From Enterococcus sp. 5H (lineage in GTDB: Bacteria; Bacillota; Bacilli; Lactobacillales; Enterococcaceae), in contig NZ_AMDP01000022.1 of assembly GCF_028128615.1 (NCBI RefSeq), positions 1-64,000 of the forward strand: a stretch of 64,000 nt of DNA, in the 5' to 3' direction. Made by a program: the position numbers and the translations under genes. Positions 56,523 through 64,000 of this stretch are shown piece after piece (the stretch's first letter is position 1; each line of letters starts with the position of its first letter). The notes beneath the pieces were generated by a model. The model was given only the letters and a program-made list of their open reading frames with translations. It made no database searches and was not told the origin of the DNA.

Positions 56523-56822
56523 ATGAAAAGAGTATCTGTTAAAGAATTGAAAGAACTAATCGAATTAACTGTGAATGAACCAATATCTATTATTGATGTT
56601 CGAGAAGTGGATGAGTTTACAAGAGGACATATTGCTACTGCTAAAAATTATCCGTTATCAACATTGTCAGATACAATGAAAGAACTGGATCATGATAAGC
56701 CTCATTATGTGATTTGTCAGCATGGTGTTCGTTCGGAACATGCGTGTTCATTTCTAGAAAATTATGGGTATAAAGTTGTTTCTGTGTCAGAAGGTATGTC
56801 AGTTTGGGATGAGAGAAACTAA
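56523..56822 (+). CDS. Single-domain rhodanese-like sulfurtransferase
   Basis: 99 residues. Rhodanese fold with IIDVREVDEFTRGHIATAKNYPL and the active-site loop CQHGVRS, whose Cys would carry a persulfide. Likely a cytoplasmic sulfur carrier or stress protein; substrate not deducible. The ribosome binding site GGAGG lies at the end of the acetyltransferase gene. Confidence 0.92.
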   Translation: MKRVSVKELKELIELTVNEPISIIDVREVDEFTRGHIATAKNYPLSTLSDTMKELDHDKPHYVICQHGVRSEHACSFLENYGYKVVSVSEGMSVWDERN

Positions 56823-56836
56823 TTTTAATATAGAAG

Positions 56837-56880
56837 AAAAAGTCATGGCAAGTAGTGAAACTACATGCTGTGACTTTTTT
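56837..56880 (+). terminator. Terminator of GNAT-rhodanese operon
   Basis: AAAAAGTCA...GCA..TAGT pairs with ACTA..TGC..TGACTTTTT; interior mismatches are small. Confidence 0.82.
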
Positions 56881-56904
56881 ACTTATTTTTAGTAAGCGTA
56901 TGAT

Positions 56905-56933
56905 TTGAATGTGTACTTACTTTTTGTTAGTAT
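56905..56933 (+). promoter_or_regulatory. Promoter with overlapping dyad operator of quinone reductase gene
   Basis: TTGAAT (56905-56910), 17-bp spacer, TAGTAT (56928-56933). The dyad TACTTAC-TTTTT-GTTAGTA (56914-56932) covers the spacer and -10 box. Such TACT/AGTA dyads are seen at operators of MarR/HxlR-type redox repressors controlling quinone reductases; the repressor is not in this window. Confidence 0.55.
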
Positions 56934-56977
56934 GTAAATGTAGATAAGAAAACAACTGTTATTGGAGGAGAAAAATT

Positions 56978-57583
56978 ATGACAACAAAATTATTAATCGC
57001 ATATTATAGTTCAACAGGTACTGGTACACAAATGGCGACATGGGCAAAAGCAGCCGCTGAAGCAAACGGTGCTGAAGTTCGTTTAAGAAAAGTTCACGAA
57101 TTAGCTCCAGATGTAGCAATTGACTCAAATCCATTGTGGCGTAAAAATGTAGAGGAAACAGCAGATATTCCAGAAGTGACAAGTGATGATCTTTTATGGG
57201 CAGATGCTTATATTTTCTCTTCACCATCACGTTTTGGTGTAATGGCTAGTCAATTGAAACAATTCTTTGATTTACAAGGTGGTCTTTGGGCACAAGGAAA
57301 ATTAGCTAACAAATTTGTGTCAGCATTTTCTTCTGCACAAAATCCGAATGGCGGACAAGAACAAGTTATTCAAGGTATCTATACAGTAATGCAACACTGG
57401 GGTGCGATTATCGTACCTGCCGGATACGTAAATCCATCAACTTTTGCAGCTGGCGGAAATCCTTATGGAACAAGTGCTTCAATTGATGGCGAAGGTACTA
57501 TGCTAAAAGCTGACGAAGTGAAAGCAGCAATTGAAGATCAAACAAAACGTTTGGTAGATGTAACAAGTAAATACTTAAGCTAA
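56978..57583 (+). CDS. WrbA-type NAD(P)H:quinone oxidoreductase (flavodoxin fold)
   Basis: 201 residues. FMN-phosphate loop YYSSTGTGTQMA, then the WrbA-type blocks SPSRFGVMASQLKQFFD, KFVSAFSSAQNPNGGQE and GYVNPSTFAAGGNPYG. It would reduce quinones by two electrons, protecting against redox cycling. GGAGGAG precedes the ATG. The dyad over its promoter fits quinone or electrophile induction. Confidence 0.92.
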   Translation: MTTKLLIAYYSSTGTGTQMATWAKAAAEANGAEVRLRKVHELAPDVAIDSNPLWRKNVEETADIPEVTSDDLLWADAYIFSSPSRFGVMASQLKQFFDLQGGLWAQGKLANKFVSAFSSAQNPNGGQEQVIQGIYTVMQHWGAIIVPAGYVNPSTFAAGGNPYGTSASIDGEGTMLKADEVKAAIEDQTKRLVDVTSKYLS

Positions 57584-57596
57584 AAATAATATAAAA

Positions 57597-57775
57597 AAGT
57601 GAGTGGGACAAAACTAAAAATCAGTTTTGTTTCACTCACTAGATCCGAATAAACGGCGAGAAAAAAGCAGCTCCTTCGGAAATAAGCCGAAATTCACAAA
57701 AATTTGAAGAACAATTTTCGTGAATTCCGGCTTATTTCTCGGAGCTAAACACTTTTGTCTCAGCCTCTTTTTTGG
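57597..57775 (+). repeat. Interspersed repeat family B (plus orientation), serves as terminator
   Basis: A GTGAGTGGGACAAAAC hairpin, the invariant CCGAATAAACGGCGAG, then a long stem (AGCTCC..AAATAAGCCG..AATTCAC with its complement, ~25 bp), TAAACACTTTTGTCTCAGCCTC and TTTTTT. Block order equals that of the element after leuS (46420-46555, opposite strand). It ends the quinone reductase transcript. Confidence 0.8.
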
Positions 57776-57791
57776 TGCTTAAAACATTGTG

Positions 57792-58610
57792 TTATTTTGT
57801 TACGTCCTCTCCAAACCACTCTTTAGAAATTTCAGCAAGTTTACCTGATTTTCTAAGTTCTTTAAACGCGCTGTTAATTTTTTCAGCTAACTCTTTGTCT
57901 GTTTTACGCAATCCAACGGCAAACGCTTCACTTTCAAACGCTCCGCTAACAATAGAGTAATCAGCCAAATTATCTTCATGTGAGAGATAATAATTTGCAT
58001 AAACACGATCGATTAATAGCCCGTCAATCCTTCCTGATTTTAGATCCATAAAGGCTTCATTGAATCCATCATATAAAATAGCAGACTGATCTTTAACAAA
58101 ATCTTTTAGAATAGCTGGCTGTTCTTCAAAACTGTTGTAACCGGAAGAACCATTTTGAGCCCCTAAAATTTTGCCTTTCATATCAGCGAAGCTCGCAATG
58201 TTATTTTTTTTCAATGAAACAACGACCTGTTCATTTTCCATATATTCATCACTAAACAACACTTTTTCTTCTCGCTCAGCTGTTTTAGAATAACCATTCC
58301 AAATTAAATCGATTGTTTGGTTTTGCAGTTCGTTTTCTTTCATGGACCAATCAATAGGTTGGAAATCAACTTCAATATCATATAAATCAAACACTGCTCG
58401 AGCAAGGTCAACATCAAAACCAATAATTTCGCCCGATTTGTCTTGAAAACCCATAGGTACGAAAGAGTCATCTAAACCGACAATCACCTTTTTTTCTGAA
58501 TTGATTCGTGACCATTGATCTTCATTTGTTTTTTTTCTACCACAACCTGCAAGAAGTAAAATCGTTAATAAACTTGTTACTAGAATAAGTAAGTATTTTT
58601 TCTTTTTCAT
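57792..58610 (-). CDS. Amino-acid ABC transporter substrate-binding lipoprotein (probable histidine)
   Basis: 272 residues: lipobox LLAGCGRK then an SBP_bac_3 domain (VIVGLDDSFVPMGFQDKSGEIIGFDVDLARAVF, GSSGYNSFEEQPA). This family binds polar amino acids. Third gene of a permease-ATPase-binding protein operon whose leader carries two T-boxes with His specifiers, so histidine is the likely substrate (HisXYZ-like systems are known T-box(His) targets). Confidence 0.9.
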   Translation of the reverse strand: MKKKKYLLILVTSLLTILLLAGCGRKKTNEDQWSRINSEKKVIVGLDDSFVPMGFQDKSGEIIGFDVDLARAVFDLYDIEVDFQPIDWSMKENELQNQTIDLIWNGYSKTAEREEKVLFSDEYMENEQVVVSLKKNNIASFADMKGKILGAQNGSSGYNSFEEQPAILKDFVKDQSAILYDGFNEAFMDLKSGRIDGLLIDRVYANYYLSHEDNLADYSIVSGAFESEAFAVGLRKTDKELAEKINSAFKELRKSGKLAEISKEWFGEDVTK

Positions 58611-58623
58611 AACAGTTTCCTTT

Positions 58624-59259
58624 CTACTGAACAGGTTTTACGGTGAGTATGTTATCTGCAATATTTTCAGCAAAATTCATATCATGTGTAACGACAATTT
58701 GAGTCATACCTTGTTCTTTTAACGTTAAAATTACATCTTCAACTTGTTGGCGCAGCTCTGGATCGAGAGCACTGGTAGGTTCATCGTAGCCTAAAATTTT
58801 TGGTTTCATAGCAAGAGCACGAGCGAGTGCCACTCGTTGTTTTTGACCGCCCGATAATTGGTATGGGTACAACCTTTCTTTTCCACCTAATCCAAATTTG
58901 GTTAATAAATCAATGGCTTCTTCTTCGCTAGCTTCTTTGGATTGTTTTAATGCTAAAATTGGTGCTAACGTTACGTTGTCTAAAACAGAAAGATGCGGAA
59001 ATAACTGAAAATCTTGAAAAACGATGCCTACAACTTGGTCAGCATTATCCATTTCTACTGGATTAAATGGAACACCATCCATGATTAATTCACCTGAATC
59101 AATGGTTTCTAATCCCGCCAGACAACGAAGTAAAGTTGTTTTTCCACCGCCAGAAGGTCCCACGATGGTTAAAATTTCACCATCTTTTATTTCTAAATTC
59201 AATTCATTGATAATGCGACGATTATCAAAGCTTTTAATTAAATTTTTGACTACTAACAT
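58624..59259 (-). CDS. Amino-acid ABC transporter ATP-binding protein
   Basis: 211 residues. Walker A GPSGGGKTT, signature LSGGQKQRVALARAL, Walker B ILGYDEPTSALD and H-loop VVTHDMNFA. GlnQ/HisP class, but ~30 residues shorter than usual at the C terminus (ends soon after DNILTVKPVQ). Cytoplasmic motor of the neighbouring permease. Confidence 0.93.
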   Translation of the reverse strand: MLVVKNLIKSFDNRRIINELNLEIKDGEILTIVGPSGGGKTTLLRCLAGLETIDSGELIMDGVPFNPVEMDNADQVVGIVFQDFQLFPHLSVLDNVTLAPILALKQSKEASEEEAIDLLTKFGLGGKERLYPYQLSGGQKQRVALARALAMKPKILGYDEPTSALDPELRQQVEDVILTLKEQGMTQIVVTHDMNFAENIADNILTVKPVQ

Positions 59260-59295
59260 ACTGATTTCCTCCTAAATTTAAAATGATATAGGCAT

Positions 59296-59937
59296 TTATT
59301 TATAATATTGATAGTGTTTTTCCATTTTTTTTGAAGCTAATGTTAGAATAGCTGTTAATAACAGGTAGATAATTCCAACTAAAACAAGTGGAAGTAAGCT
59401 GACATCCCGACTCATAGCAATTTTTCCAGCGCGTAAGAGATCCCCTAAACCAAGAACATAAATTAGCGAAGTGTCTTTCACCAAATTGATGACTTCATTA
59501 CCAATAGAAGGTAAAACAATTTTGATTACTTGAGGCAAAATAATTTTAGAGACTGTTTGGAATTTAGTTAAACGCAAAACTTTAGCTGCCTCGTATTGTC
59601 CTTCAGGAATGGATTGAATTCCACCACGGAAAATTTCTGCAAAGTAAGCTGCATAATTTAAAATAAAAGCGAACAAAGCTGCATCATAACGTTCAAATAC
59701 AATTCCAATTAAAGGCAAACCGTAAAAAACAAAAATTAATTGAAGCAACAAAGGAGTTCCCCGCATCAGCCAAATATAAATGTTAATTAAAAAGTTCAAC
59801 GGTTTAAAATTTGTTTGCAAGGCAAATGCGACTAAAATTCCCAGCGGGATTGATCCAAGTAAAGTGAAGATAAATACTTTTAATGTCATAATGGCGCCAT
59901 CCAGTAAAGCTGGTAAAATTTCTAAAATATAATTCAT
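59296..59937 (-). CDS. Amino-acid ABC transporter permease
   Basis: 213 residues, about five membrane helices. The EAA loop reads GQYEAAKVLRLTKFQTVSKIILPQV, the contact to the ATPase, and the family signature WLMRGTPLLLQL is present. Single permease type, so it should work as a homodimer. First gene of the operon; ~280 bp separates it from the nearer T-box terminator, much of it taken by the family A repeat. Confidence 0.93.
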   Translation of the reverse strand: MNYILEILPALLDGAIMTLKVFIFTLLGSIPLGILVAFALQTNFKPLNFLINIYIWLMRGTPLLLQLIFVFYGLPLIGIVFERYDAALFAFILNYAAYFAEIFRGGIQSIPEGQYEAAKVLRLTKFQTVSKIILPQVIKIVLPSIGNEVINLVKDTSLIYVLGLGDLLRAGKIAMSRDVSLLPLVLVGIIYLLLTAILTLASKKMEKHYQYYK

Positions 59938-60049
59938 TTTTTTCCCTCCGATGTTTGTTTGGTTTTGTTGCTGATTGAGAATGATTTTTGTTTTTTGATT
60001 GGAAAGTAGCTGTTCTGTTCTTTGTTTTGATATGGACCGTTAGTTATTA

Positions 60050-60212
60050 TAGATGACGAAGTGTAGTGATTCACTAGTAATGAAACTTCGCTCACAGAGT
60101 TCGCCAAGTACTGTTCATCATCTACTTTGGAGAAGCCAATCGTAGTCCTTCAATTCTTAGAGCTTTAGTTCTTAGAAATTGATGAGATCGTAACGAAGTG
60201 TAGTGATTCACA
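60050..60212 (-). repeat. Interspersed repeat family A, single unit with terminal direct repeats
   Basis: On the minus strand it begins TGTGAATCACTACACTTCG directly after the T-box 2 terminator T run, runs through one diverged 137-bp unit and ends with a second GAATCACTACACTTCGT. The direct repeats flanking the unit suggest how tandem copies, as at leuS, can arise. Confidence 0.85.
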
Positions 60213-60213
60213 G

Positions 60214-60480
60214 CAAAAAGTCCTCTTGGCAATTATTAGCCAAGAGGACGATAATATCGTGGTTCCACCTCAATTTATTAATGCTTCACAACATTAATCT
60301 CATAGGGTCTGTCATGTAAATGAAAGATCCTTTTCTGATAACGGAGAAAGCCGCAGCTTCTTACTTGATTCAGAAGTTGACTGAAATAGGTGTGTTTGTC
60401 AAAGGTTTCCAGCTTTTTCTCTCAGCAGATGAAAAAGTCTCTGTCAGGAAATGAACGATGAGTACTTGTCCTATTTATTT
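60214..60480 (-). promoter_or_regulatory. T-box leader 2 (promoter-distal), histidine-specific
   Basis: Minus strand: AGAGAAAAAGCTGG-type stem I, specifier region AAACACACCTATTTCAG with His codon CAC (60392-60394), T-box GGTGGAACCACG (60258-60269) and terminator GTCCTCTTGGC / GCCAAGAGGAC followed by TTTTT. The specifier is placed by alignment with the leuS leader (CTC-G-CC versus CAC-A-CC). Confidence 0.82.
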
Positions 60481-60502
60481 GTTTAAACTATAAAAATTTT
60501 AT

Positions 60503-60785
60503 AAAAAAAGTCCTTTGGCCGTAATAGCCAAAGGACGTAAATTCGTGGTTCCACCTTTATTTATTATCACTTCGCAATGATAATCTCAGGAAGTCAGAGA
60601 CTTCAGATGCTGTAACGGGCATACCCGAACTTTCCTACTAAGGGTTCAAAAAGTTAACTCCCAGATGTGGTTCGCCTTATCTTTACGTCTTTTTGCACCA
60701 ACCAAAGACTCTCTTCAGAAAAAAATAAAGGTACTCTTCTGTTCTTTGTATTTAACGATCGTAGCAACTAATATTGCTTTGCTTT
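60503..60785 (-). promoter_or_regulatory. T-box leader 1 (promoter-proximal), histidine-specific
   Basis: Minus strand: AGAGAGTCTTTGGTTGGTGC in stem I, specifier region GAACCACATCTGGGAG with CAC (60667-60669), T-box GGTGGAACCACG (60544-60555) and terminator GTCCTTTGGC / GCCAAAGGAC followed by seven T. Confidence 0.85.
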
Positions 60786-60791
60786 TTTACT

Positions 60792-60820
60792 ACTTTACCA
60801 CCTGTTTTTTCTTCTGTCAA
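60792..60820 (-). promoter_or_regulatory. Promoter of His-transporter operon
   Basis: Minus strand: perfect TTGACA, 17-bp spacer, TAAAGT, just upstream of T-box 1. Confidence 0.75.
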
Positions 60821-60982
60821 CATAGAATTATCAGAATATTTTAATGAATTGTGTTGATAAGCATAAAAATTACAGAAAGTTCAGAGTTGAGGTAAAATAT
60901 AATTAGTTGTTTTCTTTCTAAAAGTAAGTGAATTGGTGATAGCGAAAAACTATCGCATAAGTTTTATTGCTACTATTCTTTC

Positions 60983-61011
60983 CTGACCATATCTGATAAA
61001 CTATGTACAAT
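60983..61011 (+). promoter_or_regulatory. Promoter of C26 amidotransferase-oppA operon
   Basis: CTGACC (60983-60988), 17-bp spacer, TACAAT (61006-61011). Confidence 0.5.
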
Positions 61012-61042
61012 TATTGTTGGTAGTAAAGAGGAGTGAGGTTAT

Positions 61043-61765
61043 ATGGAGCGTCCGATTATTGGGATAGCAGCAAATGAGATTAGTGATGCAGGGGAAACCT
61101 TATATCATTTACCAGTAAGTTATACACCTGCCGGTTATGTGAGAGCAGTTCAGAACGCAGGAGGAATTCCACTAGTATTACCTGTTGGCGCACCTGAATT
61201 AGCGAAAGAATATATAAACCATATTGACAAATTAATTCTAGCTGGCGGTCAAAATGTATCACCCAAATTATATGGTGAAATGAATTTAGTTGAAGAGGCA
61301 GCCTTATTCGAAGAAAGAGATCAATTTGAGTTAGCCTTGATTAAAGAAGCTATGATCCAAAATAAACCAATTTTTGCTGTATGTCGTGGGATGCAGTTAG
61401 TAAATGTGGCGTTAGGCGGCAGTTTATTCCAAGAGATTAGTCATCTAAACAGCAGCAAAATTTCCCATATGCAAGTACCTGTACCGAGAGAAATCCCGAC
61501 ACATAAGATTCAAACTGAAGCCGGAAGCATGCTGCGTGAAATTTACGGTGAGGAAACGAAAGTTAATTCTTTTCATTTTCAAGCGGTAAAAACCTTGGCA
61601 GAAGAATTACAAGTTACAGCTTACAGTGAAGACGGTGTGATCGAAGGAATTGAGTGTAGAGGTCCTGGTAAGATAATTTTAGGTGTACAATGGCATCCGG
61701 ATTTTGCTTACGATTATTTGGAGCAGGAAATGGCAGCTTTTAAATATGTGGTAAAAGAATTATAA
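61043..61765 (+). CDS. Class I glutamine amidotransferase-like, peptidase C26 (gamma-glutamyl hydrolase / PuuD-like)
   Basis: 240 residues. Nucleophile Cys in FAVCRGMQLVN, catalytic His in VQWHPDFAYD, oxyanion block LILAGGQNVSPKLY. C26 members hydrolyse gamma-glutamyl bonds, for example gamma-glutamyl-GABA or gamma-glutamyl peptides. It is followed after 19 bp by an OppA-type binding protein, so a role in breaking down an imported gamma-glutamyl peptide is a reasonable inference. GAGGAG precedes the ATG. Confidence 0.9.
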   Translation: MERPIIGIAANEISDAGETLYHLPVSYTPAGYVRAVQNAGGIPLVLPVGAPELAKEYINHIDKLILAGGQNVSPKLYGEMNLVEEAALFEERDQFELALIKEAMIQNKPIFAVCRGMQLVNVALGGSLFQEISHLNSSKISHMQVPVPREIPTHKIQTEAGSMLREIYGEETKVNSFHFQAVKTLAEELQVTAYSEDGVIEGIECRGPGKIILGVQWHPDFAYDYLEQEMAAFKYVVKEL

Positions 61766-61784
61766 AAAGGAGGAAGCGAAATAA

Positions 61785-63425
61785 ATGAAAAAGAAGTTTG
61801 GCGTTTTGATTTTAGTTGCTGGTTTGTTGTTAGCAGCTTGTAGTGGTGGTAAAGGAGCCAACGATTCAGCTAGTGAAAAAACAGGAAGTACACAAGAACA
61901 AGTAATTACAGTGGCATCAGGTGGTGAGTTATCCACACTGGATAGTGCACATTATACTGATGTTTATAGCTCAGACATGATCGGTCAAGTCGTAGAAGGT
62001 CTGTATCGTATGGATAAAAATCATGATCCAGAATTAGGAATTGCGGAAAGTGAGCCAACGGTTAGCGATGATGGTTTAGTCTATACTTTTAAATTGAAAG
62101 ATGCGAAGTGGACAAATGGAGATCCAGTAGTTGCTGGTGATTTTGTTTATGCTTTTAAAAATGTAGTTGACCCTGCATATGGATCAAGTAGTAGCAATCA
62201 GATGGATGTCTTCAAAAATGGTCGGAAAATCCGTGAAGATCAAGCGAGTTTGGATGATTTTGGTGTAAAAGCATTGGATGACAAAACCTTGGAATTAACG
62301 CTTGAGTATCCTATTCCATATTTATCTCAAGTGCTGGTAGGTACGCCATTTATGCCGAAAAATGAAAAATTTGCTGAAGAAAAAGGCGAAGCTTATGGAA
62401 CATCAACAGATGATTTTGTTGGTAATGGTCCATTTGTGATTTCAGGCTGGGATGGTAATACTGAAACATGGGAATTAAAGAAGAATGAAGACTACTGGGA
62501 TCAAGAAAATGTAAAACTTGATACAATCAATGTTCAAGTAATCAAAGAAATCGGTACAGGAACGAATCTTTTTGATGCTGGTGACTTGGATTATACTGTT
62601 TTAGCAGACACGTATGCTTTGCAATATAAAGATTCTCCACAGGCAAATTTTGTTTCCAAAGCAATGGTCGGTTATTTAAGTCCAAATCATAAACGTGAAG
62701 TAACCGGCAACGTTAATGTTCGTAAAGCAATTTTACAAGCAATAGATAAAGAAACGTTTGCTAAAGATATTTTAGGGGACGGTTCGACTGCAATTAATGG
62801 CTTTGTGCCAAAAGATTTTGCGAAAGATCCGGAAACAGGTGAAGATTTCCGTAAAGAAAGCGGCGATTATCTATCATTTGATTTAGCTGCTGCACAAAAG
62901 AGCTGGGAAACGGCTAAAAAAGAATTAGGCAAAGATGAAATAGAATTAGAGCTGCTTTCAGCTGACACAGCTCTTGCGAAGAAGACAATTGAGTATGTTC
63001 AAGGACAATTGCAGCAAAATCTCCCAGGTCTAACAATTAAGTTAAAATCGATTCCGTTACAAAATCGTTTAGATTTACAAACAGCTGGCGATTTTGACTT
63101 AGTCTTTGGAACATGGACACCAGATTATGCTGATCCGATCAACTTCCTAGAATTTTATGACTCTAAGAGTGGTTTGAATACGGCAGGCTATAATAATCCT
63201 GAATATGATGCGGGATTAAATGATGCCAGAATTACACTAGCCAATGAGCCGAAACAACGTTGGGATAAAATGATTGATTTAGAAGAAATTTTGATTGAAA
63301 AAGATGCAGCCGTTTTACCGCTTTACCAAGGCTCTATTGGGTACCTAAAAGCTGACGAATTACAAGATTTACAAGTTTTTCCTTTTGGGAGAACTGTTTC
63401 TTACCGATTAGCTTATGTTGATTAA
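61785..63425 (+). CDS. Oligopeptide ABC transporter substrate-binding lipoprotein (OppA-like)
   Basis: 546 residues, lipobox LLAACSGG, SBP_bac_5 domain (DDGLVYTFKLKDAKWTNGDPV, GNGPFVISGWDGN). Paralogue of the 3547 product. No permease adjoins it, so it would dock on an Opp permease encoded elsewhere. AAAGGAGGA precedes the ATG. Co-transcribed with the C26 amidotransferase. Confidence 0.93.
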   Translation: MKKKFGVLILVAGLLLAACSGGKGANDSASEKTGSTQEQVITVASGGELSTLDSAHYTDVYSSDMIGQVVEGLYRMDKNHDPELGIAESEPTVSDDGLVYTFKLKDAKWTNGDPVVAGDFVYAFKNVVDPAYGSSSSNQMDVFKNGRKIREDQASLDDFGVKALDDKTLELTLEYPIPYLSQVLVGTPFMPKNEKFAEEKGEAYGTSTDDFVGNGPFVISGWDGNTETWELKKNEDYWDQENVKLDTINVQVIKEIGTGTNLFDAGDLDYTVLADTYALQYKDSPQANFVSKAMVGYLSPNHKREVTGNVNVRKAILQAIDKETFAKDILGDGSTAINGFVPKDFAKDPETGEDFRKESGDYLSFDLAAAQKSWETAKKELGKDEIELELLSADTALAKKTIEYVQGQLQQNLPGLTIKLKSIPLQNRLDLQTAGDFDLVFGTWTPDYADPINFLEFYDSKSGLNTAGYNNPEYDAGLNDARITLANEPKQRWDKMIDLEEILIEKDAAVLPLYQGSIGYLKADELQDLQVFPFGRTVSYRLAYVD

Positions 63426-63502
63426 AATATAAAATATTTCATAGAAATGTTTAACTTATTCTTGAAAGAAGCACCTACGTATCATTATTTTTTCTGATAA
63501 AT

Positions 63503-63543
63503 AGAGTCTGTGCGCACAATATTGTGTATCAGGCTCTTTTATT
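63503..63543 (+). terminator. oppA-like gene terminator
   Basis: AGAGTCTG pairs with CAGGCTCT (one G-U); the inner palindrome CACAATATTGTG forms a second stem; TTTTA tail. Confidence 0.82.
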
Positions 63544-63655
63544 ATGCAAAAAAACATACTAGTCAAACAATACTGATACAAAGGTTTTGAAAGCGAATAT
63601 AGTTAAAGAAAAATGAGTAAGTCAAAATTACTTAACGCGTAACTTTTGTAATTGT

Positions 63656-63684
63656 TTGAAAATACGTTTACCATAAAATATAGA
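63656..63684 (+). promoter_or_regulatory. Promoter of amaP-like gene
   Basis: TTGAAA (63656-63661), 17-bp spacer, TATAGA (63679-63684). Confidence 0.6.
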
Positions 63685-63713
63685 AAGTATAAACAACGTT
63701 GGAGGCAAATTCT

Positions 63714-64000
63714 ATGAGAGTAATCAAAATTTTTATTGTTTTATTATTGATAGCTGGCATTTTTGGTATCGTTGGTTTGTATTCTCAGATTGAGAATCTA
63801 GGCGTTGTTTCCACCTTTTATCATGATTTGTTGCTTCAGTCAGACTGGTTGTTTTACTTTTACCAAATCGTGTTGATTACCTTGATTATTTTGCTATTTT
63901 TAATTTTTTGGTTAGTGGTGTTTAAACCAATCACAGAAAATGAAATACGCATAAAAAAAGAAATGGGCCAAATCAACCTGCCGTTATCTACTTTAGAATC
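63714..64000 (+). CDS. Alkaline-shock membrane anchor AmaP-like protein (3' truncated by window edge)
   Basis: The first 95 residues are seen. Two membrane helices (~4-22 and ~48-70) with a short external loop, then a cytoplasmic start ITENEIRIKKEMGQINLPLSTLES that resembles the Asp23-like region of AmaP. AmaP anchors Asp23-family envelope-stress proteins at the membrane. GGAGG precedes the ATG. Small Asp23-family genes would be expected just beyond the window. Confidence 0.65.
   Translation, partial: MRVIKIFIVLLLIAGIFGIVGLYSQIENLGVVSTFYHDLLLQSDWLFYFYQIVLITLIILLFLIFWLVVFKPITENEIRIKKEMGQINLPLSTLE

Overview
The window is low-GC Firmicutes DNA that reads as a chromosomal segment of an Enterococcus species. 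The evidence is the WxL-domain cell-surface operons, an AtlA-type autolysin with GH73 and LysM domains, a FosX homologue, an S(MK)/SAM-III box before metK, T-boxes before leuS and an amino-acid ABC transporter, and two GH1 6-phospho-beta-glucosidases. The species cannot be fixed by eye. I see no rRNA, tRNA, CRISPR array, phage or transposase gene.

Layout. 1-6.5 kb: the end of a GH1 gene, then a histidine phosphatase lipoprotein, a tyrosine phosphatase, a deaminase, a cupin, an OppA-like lipoprotein, a DUF1003 gene interrupted by an amber codon, and a GNAT acetyltransferase. 6.7-18.7 kb: two tandem PhoB-like regulators and WxL locus 1 (pectate-lyase-fold WxL protein, small anchor-like protein, two small WxL proteins, a DUF916/DUF3324 WxL-interacting protein, a two-TM protein, and a signal peptidase lacking the usual catalytic lysine). 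18.7-27.4 kb: SAM-III riboswitch and metK, an MFS exporter, an esterase, and a TetR regulator divergent from a heterodimeric ABC exporter. 27.4-36.6 kb: a Mga-like regulator fused in frame to a secreted-protein remnant, divergent from WxL locus 2, which contains a WxL gene cut by an opal codon and ends with a third PhoB-like regulator. 36.7-43 kb: the tRNA-modification pair ytqA/mnmM, a PAP2 phosphatase, a DUF1700/DUF4097 pair and the autolysin. 43-49 kb: leuS under a Leu T-box, fosX lacking a normal start codon, and an ABC-F gene behind a leader-peptide/attenuator region. 49.7-54.2 kb: a third surface operon that resembles the WxL operons in layout but has no WxL motif. Its two main secreted products share a different C-terminal module. 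54.2-64 kb: an antiterminator-controlled GH1 gene, a GNAT, a rhodanese, a flavodoxin-fold quinone reductase, a transporter operon behind two tandem His T-boxes, a C26 amidotransferase with a second OppA, and the start of an AmaP-like gene.

Functionally the segment is dominated by cell-surface construction: three surface-complex operons, three paralogous winged-helix regulators with a phosphoacceptor-less receiver domain, sortase-type anchors, a locus-linked signal peptidase and an autolysin. Nutrient sensing by RNA is the second theme (SAM-III, three T-boxes, a BglG-type RAT). Antibiotic response is the third (fosX, ABC-F, MFS, ABC exporter).

Two interspersed repeat families occur. Family A (137-bp unit) sits directly after intrinsic terminators at metK, leuS and the His-transporter operon. 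Family B is a large hairpin element downstream of leuS and of the quinone reductase gene. Several genes look damaged by single changes (an amber, an opal, two A8-tract frame changes and a start-codon change), which could be real decay or base-calling error.
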